NCBI GenBank assembly: GCA_041393965.1 | Contig: JAWKJB010000001.1 | Location: 186,001 to 250,000, forward strand | Length of the DNA: 64,000 nt | DNA from: Acidimicrobiia bacterium | GTDB taxonomy: Bacteria > Actinomycetota > Acidimicrobiia > Spongiisociales > UBA5794 | Direction of reading: 5' to 3' | Shown: positions 33,428-42,707 of the stretch, piece after piece | Layout: each line of letters starts with the position of its first letter | How positions within the stretch are numbered: position 1 is the stretch's first letter | Made by a program: the position numbers and the translations under genes | Notes under the pieces: model-generated | Told to the model about the DNA's origin: nothing | What the model saw: only the letters and a program-made list of their open reading frames with translations | The model's database searches: none

Positions 33428-34126
33428 ATGGCGAAGGCTTCAACGGATCAGCTCAGCCTCGAAGAGGCCTACCAAGCCGCGTTCTTGTGGTTCGACCACA
33501 AGGGGGAGCCCCCGACCAACATCAGTGAGCCTGCGCATGGGTCCGTCCAGCTCGAGACCGAGCACACGATTGCACGGGTCCGGTGGTCGCAGACCCCAGC
33601 GGGCCAACGCGCCGTGCTTGCCATCTTGCGGACCGCCGTTGAGCACAAGAAGCTCGCGATCTTCTCGGCTTCGGGGTTCACGCCCGGAGCGATCTCGGTC
33701 GCAGAGACCCAGGGCATTGCCCTGTATTCCTTCGATGCATGGGGGGTCGCTCACGCCGAGACCAGCCATGCGCGTTCGCTTGCACCCGCAACGCCACCAG
33801 ACCCTCCTTTCGCCCCCAAGCAGCCCGAGCGCGTGGGACCTGCCGAGATCGGAATCGACTTCTGGTCGGACCGGCGTCCGCGACCGGTCGAACCCGAAGA
33901 GTCGACAAGTCAAGCGGCGGGTACGAACCCCGACGACTGGGAGGAATGCTCGAACTGCGGGACGACCCACTTCCGTACAGCGCAGTTCTGCAGGGATTGC
34001 GGGACGCACCTCCTAACGGGCACGAGGCACATCGTGGGTTCGGAGCCATCCGAGCTTGGCCTGCGGTGCCGAGCCTGCGGCAGCGACGATATTGTCCCCG
34101 CCGAACTCGACGAAACGATCAGCTAG
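33428..34126 (+). CDS. Mrr-like nuclease-fold protein with C-terminal zinc ribbons
   Basis: A 232-residue protein. Residues 40-105 (TIARVRWSQTPAGQRAVLAI ... ASGFTPGAISVAETQGIALYSFDAW) follow the Mrr/restriction-endonuclease-like pattern, but the catalytic Q-x-K position has R-V-R, so it may be inactive or atypical. After a Pro-rich linker come two Cys-rich pieces: CSNCG with FCRDCG, and CRACGS, probable zinc ribbons. The whole resembles a nucleic-acid-binding adapter. Cytoplasmic. The end overlaps the next (opposite-strand) gene by 8 bp. Confidence 0.55.
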   Translation: MAKASTDQLSLEEAYQAAFLWFDHKGEPPTNISEPAHGSVQLETEHTIARVRWSQTPAGQRAVLAILRTAVEHKKLAIFSASGFTPGAISVAETQGIALYSFDAWGVAHAETSHARSLAPATPPDPPFAPKQPERVGPAEIGIDFWSDRRPRPVEPEESTSQAAGTNPDDWEECSNCGTTHFRTAQFCRDCGTHLLTGTRHIVGSEPSELGLRCRACGSDDIVPAELDETIS

Positions 34127-34697
34127 CGCGGTCGCGGCGTGTTGCGCGTGACCTGCGTTCCGCCAGCTCGTCTCCGGTGATCGACAGCGGGCGTCCCGCC
34201 AATTCCATTCGTCGTGCCAAGGCCGTCCGGAACCGCTTCGGGCACGCCACGAAACCCGCAAGTGGGACGATCTCGCCCCGAGCAAACATACGACGCTCCT
34301 CGCCTGTGACCTCGACCGGCGGTGGAACGGCGAGCGGCTGACCCGGAATGGTCCCCTCCTCGATGCACGTGATCGTGCCCGAATCCTCGGGAAGGATCGA
34401 CACCCGGATGTACCACGGAAGGAAGCTCGTCGTGTCGTCGTAGTCGAGGCTCATCTCGTCGATGGACTCGTACGGGATCCTGAACGCATAGTCATCCGGA
34501 TCGGATCCGACGACGAGAAACATCGCTCGATCCGAGAGGAGCCAGAACATCACCGAGCGTTCGCTTGCCCGCCGATCGAGCCCTGAGGCGGAACGGTCGA
34601 GTGTCTCGTCGCCGACCGTCAGCGGCCTCGCCTTCGATTTGGCCTCCCCGCGGCCAAGCTCGAGCACGGACTGCTTGAACGCATACAGGAGCGACAT
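34119..34697 (-). CDS. Hypothetical protein with a PH-like look
   Basis: A 192-residue soluble protein with a central beta-rich section (VMFWLLSDRAMFLVVGSD, YAFRIPYESIDEMSLDYDD) that resembles bacterial PH-like domains used as membrane- or protein-binding modules. The C-terminus is Arg-rich. It contains the ACGT site at 34367. No family is recognised with certainty. Confidence 0.5.
   Translation of the reverse strand: MSLLYAFKQSVLELGRGEAKSKARPLTVGDETLDRSASGLDRRASERSVMFWLLSDRAMFLVVGSDPDDYAFRIPYESIDEMSLDYDDTTSFLPWYIRVSILPEDSGTITCIEEGTIPGQPLAVPPPVEVTGEERRMFARGEIVPLAGFVACPKRFRTALARRMELAGRPLSITGDELAERRSRATRRDRAS
34367..34370. other. Residual ACGT site 2
   Basis: Second of three ACGT sites in the window, formed (on the minus strand) by Thr ACG and Cys TGC in the PH-like hypothetical gene. 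Confidence 0.9.
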
Positions 34698-34836
34698 GCG
34701 GCCAGACTACCCCGCTGCACGCACCGAATCCGCAAGGACCGAGGTGCTTCGGTTGGTCGAGACCGTCCCGCCGAGTGACCGACAGCTACGGTCGGGTCAA
34801 GCCCAGCGGCGACGCCCACGAAGTACCCTCCCGAAC

Positions 34837-35646
34837 ATGCCAAAGGACCTCTCCGCGACCGGGAAGCACTTCGCATGGTCGTGGCCCCTCGCCGATTGGG
34901 ACGCGATGTGGCGACCGTCGATGTGGCTTCGCAAACCCCCCGAGCCGCACCGAGCGCACATCTTCCACCTCGCGGCCATCTATGGGCTTGCGTTGTACGC
35001 CAACATCGTGTCAAACGAGATTCTCGACCGCGTGTGGCACATCCCGTTCCAACTAGGGATCCTCGGGATCGCACTCGTGATCTCGCGTCGAGCTGGCACC
35101 ACATGGACAACACTCGGCCTGCGGCGGGACCGTCTCAGGCGCGGCGCGATCGCCGGCGGGTTCATCATCGGAGTCGTCGCGATCGGGATCGCAGTCGGGA
35201 TCGCGATCCCTGCGACCCGGGAGCTGTTCATGGACGAAACGATCGTTGAGTCATCGGTCGGCTATGTCCTGTTCCAGGCACTGGTGCGCATCCCGATCGC
35301 AACCGCTCTATACGAGGAAATCCTCTTCCGAGGCATCATGTTCGGAATGCTGGTTCGTCGCCACACACCGCTCGTTGCGGGCATCATCACTTCCGTTCTC
35401 TTCGGCTTCTGGCACATCCTGCCCACCCTCGACACCATTGATTCCAATCCTGCCGGAGCACTGTTCACCGGATGGATCGGATCGACAGTGGCCATCACCG
35501 GCGCAATCGCCGGGACGGCAGCCGCAGGGATCGGGTTTCTGTTCGTGCGCCTGTACGCCAACTCGACCCTCGCGTCGATCCTTGCCCACATCGGCACCAA
35601 CTCCGTCGCCATGCTTGGCGCCCTGATCGTCGTCCATGCCCTGTAG
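34837..35646 (+). CDS. CPBP-family intramembrane metalloprotease
   Basis: A 269-residue polytopic protein. The CPBP/CAAX-protease motif EEILFRG (two Glu) sits in one helix, FWHILP (His) in another and HIGTNS in the last, giving the metal and catalytic residues. Such enzymes cleave substrates in the membrane, or modify prenylated or bacteriocin peptides. Start ATG 34837 (MPKDLSATG); upstream residues of the open frame overlap the divergent gene. Substrate unknown. Confidence 0.8.
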   Translation: MPKDLSATGKHFAWSWPLADWDAMWRPSMWLRKPPEPHRAHIFHLAAIYGLALYANIVSNEILDRVWHIPFQLGILGIALVISRRAGTTWTTLGLRRDRLRRGAIAGGFIIGVVAIGIAVGIAIPATRELFMDETIVESSVGYVLFQALVRIPIATALYEEILFRGIMFGMLVRRHTPLVAGIITSVLFGFWHILPTLDTIDSNPAGALFTGWIGSTVAITGAIAGTAAAGIGFLFVRLYANSTLASILAHIGTNSVAMLGALIVVHAL

Positions 35647-35734
35647 CACAAGCGCTTGACATCGCGAGCACGACTTGCGATCCTGCCAAGCCGCGGTGCC
35701 GAAGGGACTGCTCAACGCGACCCGAGGAGGATCG

Positions 35735-35797
35735 ATGCCGAGGCTCATCTCGCCGACTCCATCATCCCCAGCTTTCGGGCGCGCGCGTTTCAGCTGA
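35735..35797 (+). CDS. Possible 20-residue leader peptide
   Basis: ATG at 35735 preceded by a very strong GAGGAGG element four bases upstream, encoding MPRLISPTPSSPAFGRARFS and then TGA. It lies 80 bp before the ABC exporter operon. Either a translated leader that controls the operon or a fortuitous ribosome site. Confidence 0.3.
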   Translation: MPRLISPTPSSPAFGRARFS

Positions 35798-35876
35798 ACG
35801 GCCGACCGATCTGCACCCACCCGCATGGACCTCTTCCATGCCGCGTGCCTCGCTTCGATGAATCCATGAGGAACCC

Positions 35877-37628
35877 ATGATCCCGATCACCGCCTACTTT
35901 CGCTTGTTCGCCCGATACCTGCGGCCCTACCGCGGCCGCGCGGCCGCGCTTGGGATCCTGCTGTTGCTCACCATCGGGCTCCAGCTGGTGAACCCCCAGC
36001 TCATCGCGCGGTTCATCGACGAGGCGATCGCAGGCGCTGCCGTCGGATCGCTCGTTCCGCTCGCTGTGGCGTTCATGGTGATCGCTGTGGTGCACCAGCT
36101 CCTGATCGTGTGGGCGACCTACCTTGCCGAACAGATCGGATGGTCCGCAACCAACGAGCTGAGATGCGACCTGATGGATCACCTGCTGCATCTCGACATG
36201 GGGTTCCACAAAGGATCGAGTCCCGGAGAACTCATCGAACGAGTCGACGGGGATGTCACCGCCCTTTCGAACTTCTTCTCGTCGATGATGATCAAGGTCG
36301 TCGGCAATGCCGCACTCCTCGGTGGCATCCTTGTGCTGTTGTGGGTCGAGTCCTGGATCGTCGGTCTCTCAATCACCGTGTTCACCGTCCTTGCGATGCT
36401 CGGCATGATCCGGCTCCATGGCGTCACCGTTCCTTGGCAGCGAGCCATTCGGGCAACCAGCGCGGAGATGTACGGGTTCGTCGGTGAGCAGGTCGACGGG
36501 ACCGAAGACATCGAGGCAAACGGTGCAACCGGGTTCATGGTCGGGCGGTTTGATTCCATCCAACGCCGATGGCTTCCCCAGGTCGTTCTCGGCTGGACCG
36601 GCTGGTCGATCATGTGGATCACCTCGATGGGGCTCTACTTCTTCTCGCTCGTGGTCGTCTACGCGCTCGGCGCATGGCTGTTGGGTGTCGGCACACTGAC
36701 CATCGGATCCGTGTACCTGGTATTCCAGTATGTCCAGATGTCCCACCAGCCCATCGAGCAGATCCGCGAGGAACTCATCGACCTCCAGAAGGCCGGAGCC
36801 TCCATCACGCGCGTCGAGGCCCTCTTCGCGCGCCGGTCGAAGCTCGTCCAGCGAGCGTCGATCGGCTTGCCATCGGGAGCACTCGAGGTGCGTTTCGAAT
36901 CGGTCACCTTCCGCTACGACGACGAGGCGGGGGACGAGATCGTGCTCGATGATGTGTCTTTCACGATTCGGCAAGGGCGCGTCGTCGGTCTCCTTGGACG
37001 AACCGGCTCGGGCAAGTCGACCGTTGCGAGATTGGTCACTCGCCTGCACGAACCCCAACACGGTGTCGTGCGAATCGACCAGAAGCCGACATGGGACATC
37101 GAACCTTCAATCCTCAGAAGGCGGGTTGCGATGGTGACCCAGGATGTGCAGCTGTTCCGGGCATCGGTACGCGACAACCTGACCTTCTTCGACCGATCGG
37201 TCTCCGATCAAGAGCTCATGGAGGTCCTCACACGCCTCGAGCTCGACCCGTGGCTGGCATCGTTGCCAAACGGTCTCGACATGATGCTTGAAAGCGGAAG
37301 CGGTGGCCTCTCGGCCGGCCAGGCGCAGCTTCTCGCCTTCACCCGCGTCTTCCTGCGGGATCCGGGCCTTGTCGTCCTCGACGAGGCGTCGTCGCGTCTC
37401 GATCCTGCCACCGAGGCCCTCCTCGAACGGGCAGTGGATCACCTGCTGACGGGGCGTACGGCAATCATCATCGCGCACCGGTTGTCGACCATCACCCGCG
37501 CCGACGACATCGTGATCCTCGACGACGGGAAAGTCATCGAGGCCGGGGAACGCCAGCACCTGATGGCCGACGAGCACTCGGTGTTCTCTCGACTCCTCGC
37601 GACCGGCATGGAGGAGGCCCTCGCGTGA
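35877..37628 (+). CDS. ABC exporter half-transporter, subunit 1
   Basis: A 583-residue half-transporter: six membrane helices (1-310) then the nucleotide-binding domain. Walker A GRTGSGKST near 375, signature LSAGQ near 478 (degenerate from LSGGQ), Walker B LVVLDEASS near 499 with the catalytic Glu, and IIAHRLST for the switch His. The partner starts 4 bp before its stop (GTGA). With a defective signature here and a defective Walker B in the partner, the two make one canonical and one degenerate ATP site, like heterodimeric exporters such as TM287/288. Substrate probably lipid or drug. Confidence 0.85.
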   Translation: MIPITAYFRLFARYLRPYRGRAAALGILLLLTIGLQLVNPQLIARFIDEAIAGAAVGSLVPLAVAFMVIAVVHQLLIVWATYLAEQIGWSATNELRCDLMDHLLHLDMGFHKGSSPGELIERVDGDVTALSNFFSSMMIKVVGNAALLGGILVLLWVESWIVGLSITVFTVLAMLGMIRLHGVTVPWQRAIRATSAEMYGFVGEQVDGTEDIEANGATGFMVGRFDSIQRRWLPQVVLGWTGWSIMWITSMGLYFFSLVVVYALGAWLLGVGTLTIGSVYLVFQYVQMSHQPIEQIREELIDLQKAGASITRVEALFARRSKLVQRASIGLPSGALEVRFESVTFRYDDEAGDEIVLDDVSFTIRQGRVVGLLGRTGSGKSTVARLVTRLHEPQHGVVRIDQKPTWDIEPSILRRRVAMVTQDVQLFRASVRDNLTFFDRSVSDQELMEVLTRLELDPWLASLPNGLDMMLESGSGGLSAGQAQLLAFTRVFLRDPGLVVLDEASSRLDPATEALLERAVDHLLTGRTAIIIAHRLSTITRADDIVILDDGKVIEAGERQHLMADEHSVFSRLLATGMEEALA

Positions 37629-39418
37629 ACGGACGCACACCACCGTATCGGAAGGCGCTGTGGGCACTCATCCGGCAGCAGCCGCTCAGGTACGCGTGGG
37701 CGCAGTTCCTGTGGATCTCGATTTGGACGATGCCCATCCTTGTGGGGCTGATCACGGCGCGCTTCTTCGACGAGCTCGGTCCCGACATCGAGATCGGAAC
37801 GGTCGCTGGCGTCATCCTCGCGACGCTCGGCTACGCCGTTGGGCGCTCGGTCTTCATCCTCGTCGGGATGCGCAATCACGGATCGTTGCTGTTCCGGGGC
37901 TCGGCCCTCGTCCGGCGGAACCTGCTCGAACGCATCTACGAGCTGCCGGGCGCCGAACCACTTGACGACACCCCAGGCGAGATCGTGAGCCGGTTCCGTG
38001 ATGATGTGGAACACATCATCCTTCCGTTCGATCTCTCCGTCGACATCGTCGGGTCGGGGATCGCAGCAGCACTCTCGATCCTCATCCTTCTCACGATCGA
38101 TCCGGTCATCACCGTGGTGATCCTTGTGCCGGTGATCGCGGTCGGTGTGGTTTCAAACCGTACCAGTTCGATCGTTCGGCGCTATCGAGTCCGGGCCCGG
38201 GAGACCACTGAGGCGATCACGGGCTTCCTCGGTGAGACCTTCGCGGCGACACAAGCCGTGAAGGTTGCGGCTGCCGAATCCAACATGCTCGCACGGTTCC
38301 GGCTGCTCAACGATGAGCGCAGGACCATGATGGTGCGGGACCGTACGCTGACTGCGGTCCTCGAAGCCGTGTTCAGGAATACGGTGAACATCGGTACCGG
38401 GCTGATCCTGCTTCTCGCGGCGGGGAGGTTGGCGCGTGGCGGAACTGCGGGCATCTCCATCGGGGATTTCGCACTCTTGGTGTTCCTGCTCGGACTCGTT
38501 ACGGAGGCGGCATACTTCTCCGGCATGTTCGTCGCGAGGACGAAGCAGGGCGCTGTGAGCTTCGACCGCTTGGCTGACACGCTGCGTGGCGCGCCGTGGC
38601 AGCGGCTCTTCGAGCCGACCGAACTCCATCTCGACGGGCAGCCTCTTCCGCTCCCGGACCGTCAGGGGATTCCCCCGGCCTTCGAGGGTCTTGAGGTGCG
38701 GGGTCTCACCTATCACTACAACGGCAGTGGCGCCGGGATCGAGGGCGTCGATCTCGCCGTTGGCCCCGGTGAGTTCATCGTTGTAACGGGTCGGATCGGT
38801 TCAGGAAAGACGACGCTGATCCGAACCCTGCTCGGGCTTCTCCCCGCATCCGGGGGGACGATTTCGTGGAACGGACGGATCCTCGATGATCCGCCAGCGG
38901 TCATGACGCCGCCGCGGGTTGCCTACACGCCCCAGGTGCCCCGCCTGTTCTCGATGTCGCTTCGTGACAACCTCGTACTCGGTGATCCCATCGACGATGA
39001 GGTCGTCGACGAGTCGGTGTTCATTGCCACCCTCACCCGCGACATTGACCTCATGCCGGAAGGTCTCGAGACGATGATCGGACCGCGAGGCGTTCGCCTC
39101 TCGGGTGGTCAGCTTCAACGAGCGGCAACCGCGAGGATGCTCATCAGGCAACCGCAGTTGCTCGTTCTCGACGATGTCTCGAGCGCGCTCGATGTCGAAA
39201 CGGAACAGCAGCTGTGGGAACGGCTGTTCGACGCACGAGCCGAAGTCGCCACGCTGGTCGTATCGCATCGCCAGGCGGCGCTGAGCCGAGCCGATCGGGT
39301 GCTCGTCATGGAAGACGGGCGTGTGGCGGCCACCGGAACGGCCGCAGAGCTCAAGGAATCGTCGGAGACATTCCGGGCCATCTGGGAGGGAGCAGCGGTG
39401 GGTGACGAACGGCGTTGA
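37625..39418 (+). CDS. ABC exporter half-transporter, subunit 2
   Basis: A 597-residue partner subunit. Six helices (1-330) then an NBD with Walker A GRIGSGKTT near 389, a good signature LSGGQ near 493, and Walker B LLVLDDVSS near 511, in which Asp replaces the catalytic Glu. The switch region is VVSHRQAAL. Its Walker sites face the degenerate LSAGQ of subunit 1, so this would be the non-hydrolysing site. GTG start overlaps subunit 1 by 4 bp; the two are translationally coupled. Confidence 0.85.
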   Translation: MNGRTPPYRKALWALIRQQPLRYAWAQFLWISIWTMPILVGLITARFFDELGPDIEIGTVAGVILATLGYAVGRSVFILVGMRNHGSLLFRGSALVRRNLLERIYELPGAEPLDDTPGEIVSRFRDDVEHIILPFDLSVDIVGSGIAAALSILILLTIDPVITVVILVPVIAVGVVSNRTSSIVRRYRVRARETTEAITGFLGETFAATQAVKVAAAESNMLARFRLLNDERRTMMVRDRTLTAVLEAVFRNTVNIGTGLILLLAAGRLARGGTAGISIGDFALLVFLLGLVTEAAYFSGMFVARTKQGAVSFDRLADTLRGAPWQRLFEPTELHLDGQPLPLPDRQGIPPAFEGLEVRGLTYHYNGSGAGIEGVDLAVGPGEFIVVTGRIGSGKTTLIRTLLGLLPASGGTISWNGRILDDPPAVMTPPRVAYTPQVPRLFSMSLRDNLVLGDPIDDEVVDESVFIATLTRDIDLMPEGLETMIGPRGVRLSGGQLQRAATARMLIRQPQLLVLDDVSSALDVETEQQLWERLFDARAEVATLVVSHRQAALSRADRVLVMEDGRVAATGTAAELKESSETFRAIWEGAAVGDERR

Positions 39419-39431
39419 CCTCACGCCGGTA

Positions 39432-39944
39432 TCACCCGGGCCGCGTGATACCGAGCACCTCGATCTCGAAGACGAGTGTCTTGCCTGCGAGTTCGTGGTT
39501 CGCGTCGACCTTGACCGTCTCGTCGCTCACCTCCACAACCGTCACCGGTTGACCGGTGTTCAGATAGACCACATCCCCGACCGCGACATCCTCCTGGCCC
39601 GCGGCGATGGGGAGCTCAAGCACACGATCCTCGTCCCATTCCCCGTAGGCATCGGCGGGCTGGATCTCGACCGTCCGCACATCCCCGACCGAGAGTCCCA
39701 TCACGGCGGCGTCGAAACCGCGTATCACATCACCGGACCCGACCGTGAACGAAAACGGCACACTGCGTTCGCGAGAGGAGTCGACTGAAGACCCATCGGT
39801 GAGCGTCAGCACATAGTGAACCTCCACAGTGTCACCGTTCATGACGCTGAGGCTTGACGCATCGGTCTCGCCCGAGCTCGTACCCGAACATGCTGCCGCC
39901 ACGAGGGCAACAGGGATGAGGTATGCGAATGGGTATCTGGCGAT
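39432..39944 (-). CDS. FKBP-type peptidyl-prolyl isomerase lipoprotein
   Basis: A SlyD-like FKBP domain (GDTVEVHYVLTLTDGSSVDSS, VIRGFDAAVMGLSVGD, and an IF-type insert with AVGDVVYLNTGQPV) after a lipoprotein signal peptide (AYLIPVALVAAACSG, lipobox Cys). It should fold exported proteins at the outer face of the membrane. The start is odd: no ATG, GTG or TTG lies close, but an ATC at 39944 sits six bases after GGAAGGAG and gives an ideal short signal peptide, 170 residues in total. A TTG at 39989 is in frame but has no ribosome site. Confidence 0.75.
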   Translation of the reverse strand: MARYPFAYLIPVALVAAACSGTSSGETDASSLSVMNGDTVEVHYVLTLTDGSSVDSSRERSVPFSFTVGSGDVIRGFDAAVMGLSVGDVRTVEIQPADAYGEWDEDRVLELPIAAGQEDVAVGDVVYLNTGQPVTVVEVSDETVKVDANHELAGKTLVFEIEVLGITRPG

Positions 39945-40061
39945 CGGTGACTCCTTCCGGAGGAGCGACTCTACTGACCTGTGGCACAAGTGATGAGAAC
40001 CGGGGACTCCGGCGCAACCGCCACTTCGTAGCCGATCGGGGCACGGCGGTATCATGTGGCC

Positions 40062-41831
40062 ATGAGCGAATACTCCCCTCCCGTACGGGACATGATGTTC
40101 GTGCTCGACACGATCGTCGACATCGACTCCATTGCCGCCCTCCCCGCCTATTCCCATGTCGACCCTGACATGCTCGACAGCCTCCTGGAAGAGGCCGCAC
40201 GGTTCTTCGGCGAGGTGTTCGCGCCGACGAACCGCATCGGGGACGAGACCGGAGCCACATTCGACAACGGTTCCGTCACGACACCCGGAGCTTTCAAGCC
40301 GGTATGGGACAAACTCGTCGAATCGGGTTGGACTGCGGTCACCGGGCCCGTCGAATACGGAGGTCACGGCTTCCCGCGTGCCGTGGGTGCGGCCGTTTCG
40401 GAGATGATGACGGCGGCCAACACGGCGTTCTCTCTTGCCCCGATGCTCACAGGAAGCGCGATCTCACTCCTCGCTCGTCACGGATCCGACACGCAGCGTT
40501 CGACCTACCTCGAGAACCTCATCGATTGCACTTGGACAGGAACGATGGTCCTCACCGAGCCCGAGGCGGGATCCGATGTCGGGGCGCTTCGCACCAAAGC
40601 CGAGCCAGCCGGGGACGGGACATGGCGACTCAACGGCACCAAGATCTTCATCACATGGGGAGACCACGATCTCGCTGGCAACATCGTCCACCTCGTCCTC
40701 GCCAGGACCCCCGACGCCCCCGCGGGAACACGGGGCATCTCCATGTTCATCGTTCCCAAGTTCCTCGTGAATCCAGACGGAAGCATCGGGGATCGCAATG
40801 CCGTCGAAACGGTATCCATCGAGCACAAGCTGGGCATCCATGCCTCACCGACCTGTGTCCTTTCCTTCAACGACGCGGTCGGCTATCTCGTCGGTGAGGA
40901 GAACCGAGGTATGCGGTATATGTTCACGATGATGAACCAGGCCCGGCTTGAGGTGGCGCTCGAAGGCCTCGCGATCGCCGACAGGGCATATCAGCATGCA
41001 GCAGCGTACGCCAAGGATCGTGTGCAGGGAGCCATTGAGGGTGCTCAGGAGCCGAGCCCGATCATCGCCCATGCCGATGTGCGGCGGATGCTCCTTTCAA
41101 TGAAGGCACTCACCGAAGCGATGCGGGCACTCGTGTACGACGCAACGGCAGCTGAAGATCGCAAGTTGCATGCCGAGTCGGAACAAGACCGGACCGACGC
41201 CGCGAACCGCATCGCACTCCTGACACCGATCGCGAAGGCATGGTGCACCGACCGCGGTGTCGAGGTCGCCTCGATCGGCCTCCAGGTCCATGGCGGCATG
41301 GGTTTCATCGAGGAGTCCGGAGCTGCGCAGTTCTACCGTGACGCACGCATCACGCCGATCTACGAGGGGACGAACGGCATCCAGGCGATCGACCTGGTCA
41401 CCCGCAAGCTGCCGCTCGACAACGGTGCCGTGGTTCACGGCTACCTCGACGAGATCGCGGCGCTCAATGACCGTCTTGCGAGCCTGCCATCGCTCGCCGA
41501 GATGCGCGAGCGCCTCGCTGATGCACTCTCCCTGGTGCGTAAGACAACCGACGCGATGCTCGGGCTCGACGACGCTGGCGATCGCCTCGCGGGCGCGACC
41601 CCGTATCTTGAGATGTTCGGCACGCTGTGCGGCGGCTACTACCTCGTCAAGGAAGCCGCCGCAGCAGCTCCACACGCGCCGGAAGATCCGTGGATGGCTG
41701 CCAAGGTGTCGACCGCGGGCTTCTATGCGACGAACCTGTTGGGGAGGGTCCATGCGCTTGCTGCGGCCGCCATCGCCGGGCAAGACCTGCTGTTTGCGAT
41801 CGACGACGATCTCATCGGTACGCCGCGGTGA
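40062..41831 (+). CDS. DmdC-like large acyl-CoA dehydrogenase
   Basis: A 589-residue acyl-CoA dehydrogenase with the extra C-terminal domain of the DmdC/FadE5-like group. FAD and substrate motifs: VLTEPEAGSDVGALRTKAE, FITWGDHDLAGNIVHLVLAR, and near the C-terminus LQVHGGMGFIEESGAAQFYRD with IYEGTNGIQAIDL. It oxidises an acyl-CoA to the enoyl-CoA, passing electrons to ETF. DmdC proper acts on methylmercaptopropionyl-CoA; here the acyl chain is unknown. ATG at 40062 is preferred to the GTG two codons earlier. Overlaps the next gene by 4 bp. Confidence 0.85.
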   Translation: MSEYSPPVRDMMFVLDTIVDIDSIAALPAYSHVDPDMLDSLLEEAARFFGEVFAPTNRIGDETGATFDNGSVTTPGAFKPVWDKLVESGWTAVTGPVEYGGHGFPRAVGAAVSEMMTAANTAFSLAPMLTGSAISLLARHGSDTQRSTYLENLIDCTWTGTMVLTEPEAGSDVGALRTKAEPAGDGTWRLNGTKIFITWGDHDLAGNIVHLVLARTPDAPAGTRGISMFIVPKFLVNPDGSIGDRNAVETVSIEHKLGIHASPTCVLSFNDAVGYLVGEENRGMRYMFTMMNQARLEVALEGLAIADRAYQHAAAYAKDRVQGAIEGAQEPSPIIAHADVRRMLLSMKALTEAMRALVYDATAAEDRKLHAESEQDRTDAANRIALLTPIAKAWCTDRGVEVASIGLQVHGGMGFIEESGAAQFYRDARITPIYEGTNGIQAIDLVTRKLPLDNGAVVHGYLDEIAALNDRLASLPSLAEMRERLADALSLVRKTTDAMLGLDDAGDRLAGATPYLEMFGTLCGGYYLVKEAAAAAPHAPEDPWMAAKVSTAGFYATNLLGRVHALAAAAIAGQDLLFAIDDDLIGTPR

Positions 41832-42631
41832 AGGTTGAACCGAAGGCGGCCGCGTTCTTCGATCTCGATCGAACGATCATCGCCGGGAGCTCCGTCTTCG
41901 TGTTCGGATGGGTCGCCTATCGGCGCGGATTCGTCCCAACCCCGCAGCTCATCAAGGATGCGGCCAACGCCGTGGCGTTCAAGTTCGCTGGCGCATCGGA
42001 CGACAAGACCGAAACCGTCAAGAAACGGATTCTCGAAGCAATCGAGGGCGTGGAGGTCGGGGTTCTCACGGACCTCGCCGATGAGATCATTCCGAAGCTG
42101 CTCCACGATGTGCGCCGCGAAGCGCGGGGGCTCATCGATCTGCACGACGATGCAGGTCGCGACACCTACATCGTGTCTGCATCACCGGTTGAGATCGTCG
42201 GCCGGTTCGCAGACGAGATGGGCATGACGGGTGGCATCGGAACCGTCTCAGAGATCGTCGACGGCACCTACACCGGGAATCTCGCTGAACCGTTCTGCTA
42301 CGGCGAAGGCAAGGCGGATGCCATCAGGAGGATGGCCGCCCGACAGGGATACGACCTTGCACGATCCTACGCGTACACGGATTCGGCAGGGGATCTCCCA
42401 ATGCTCGATGTGGTGGGCCATCCCGTCGCCGTCAACCCGGACCGTGAGCTCGAGGCCATCGCGATGCACCGCGGATGGCCGGTCGTCGAGTTCTCAAGGA
42501 CCCGCAAGAAGGTCATCAAGCGAACGACTGCCCTCAGCGGCGCCGCGCTTGCCGCAGCAACCGCCTACGGTCTCGGCCGACGGCATGGCAGGCTCGCCGC
42601 GCCAAGGAGGTTCCTGCGCGTGGGCCGCTGA
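41828..42631 (+). CDS. HAD-IB family phosphatase
   Basis: A 267-residue phosphoserine-phosphatase-like HAD hydrolase. Motif I is FFDLDRTII (nucleophile Asp), motif II YIVSASP, motif IV AYTDSAGDLPML. The helical cap lies between 30 and 110. A C-terminal tail has a short hydrophobic stretch (GAALAAATAYGLG) that may tether it to the membrane. GTG start overlaps the acyl-CoA dehydrogenase stop (GTGA). Related proteins act on phospholipid or phospho-amino-acid substrates. Confidence 0.8.
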   Translation: MKVEPKAAAFFDLDRTIIAGSSVFVFGWVAYRRGFVPTPQLIKDAANAVAFKFAGASDDKTETVKKRILEAIEGVEVGVLTDLADEIIPKLLHDVRREARGLIDLHDDAGRDTYIVSASPVEIVGRFADEMGMTGGIGTVSEIVDGTYTGNLAEPFCYGEGKADAIRRMAARQGYDLARSYAYTDSAGDLPMLDVVGHPVAVNPDRELEAIAMHRGWPVVEFSRTRKKVIKRTTALSGAALAAATAYGLGRRHGRLAAPRRFLRVGR

Positions 42632-42707
42632 CGCGGCTCCGGCATTGGTACCGTTCCGTGACCGTTACCGTGATGGAAGGGGCTACCTCTCGATCCGCCC
42701 ATTTTCG

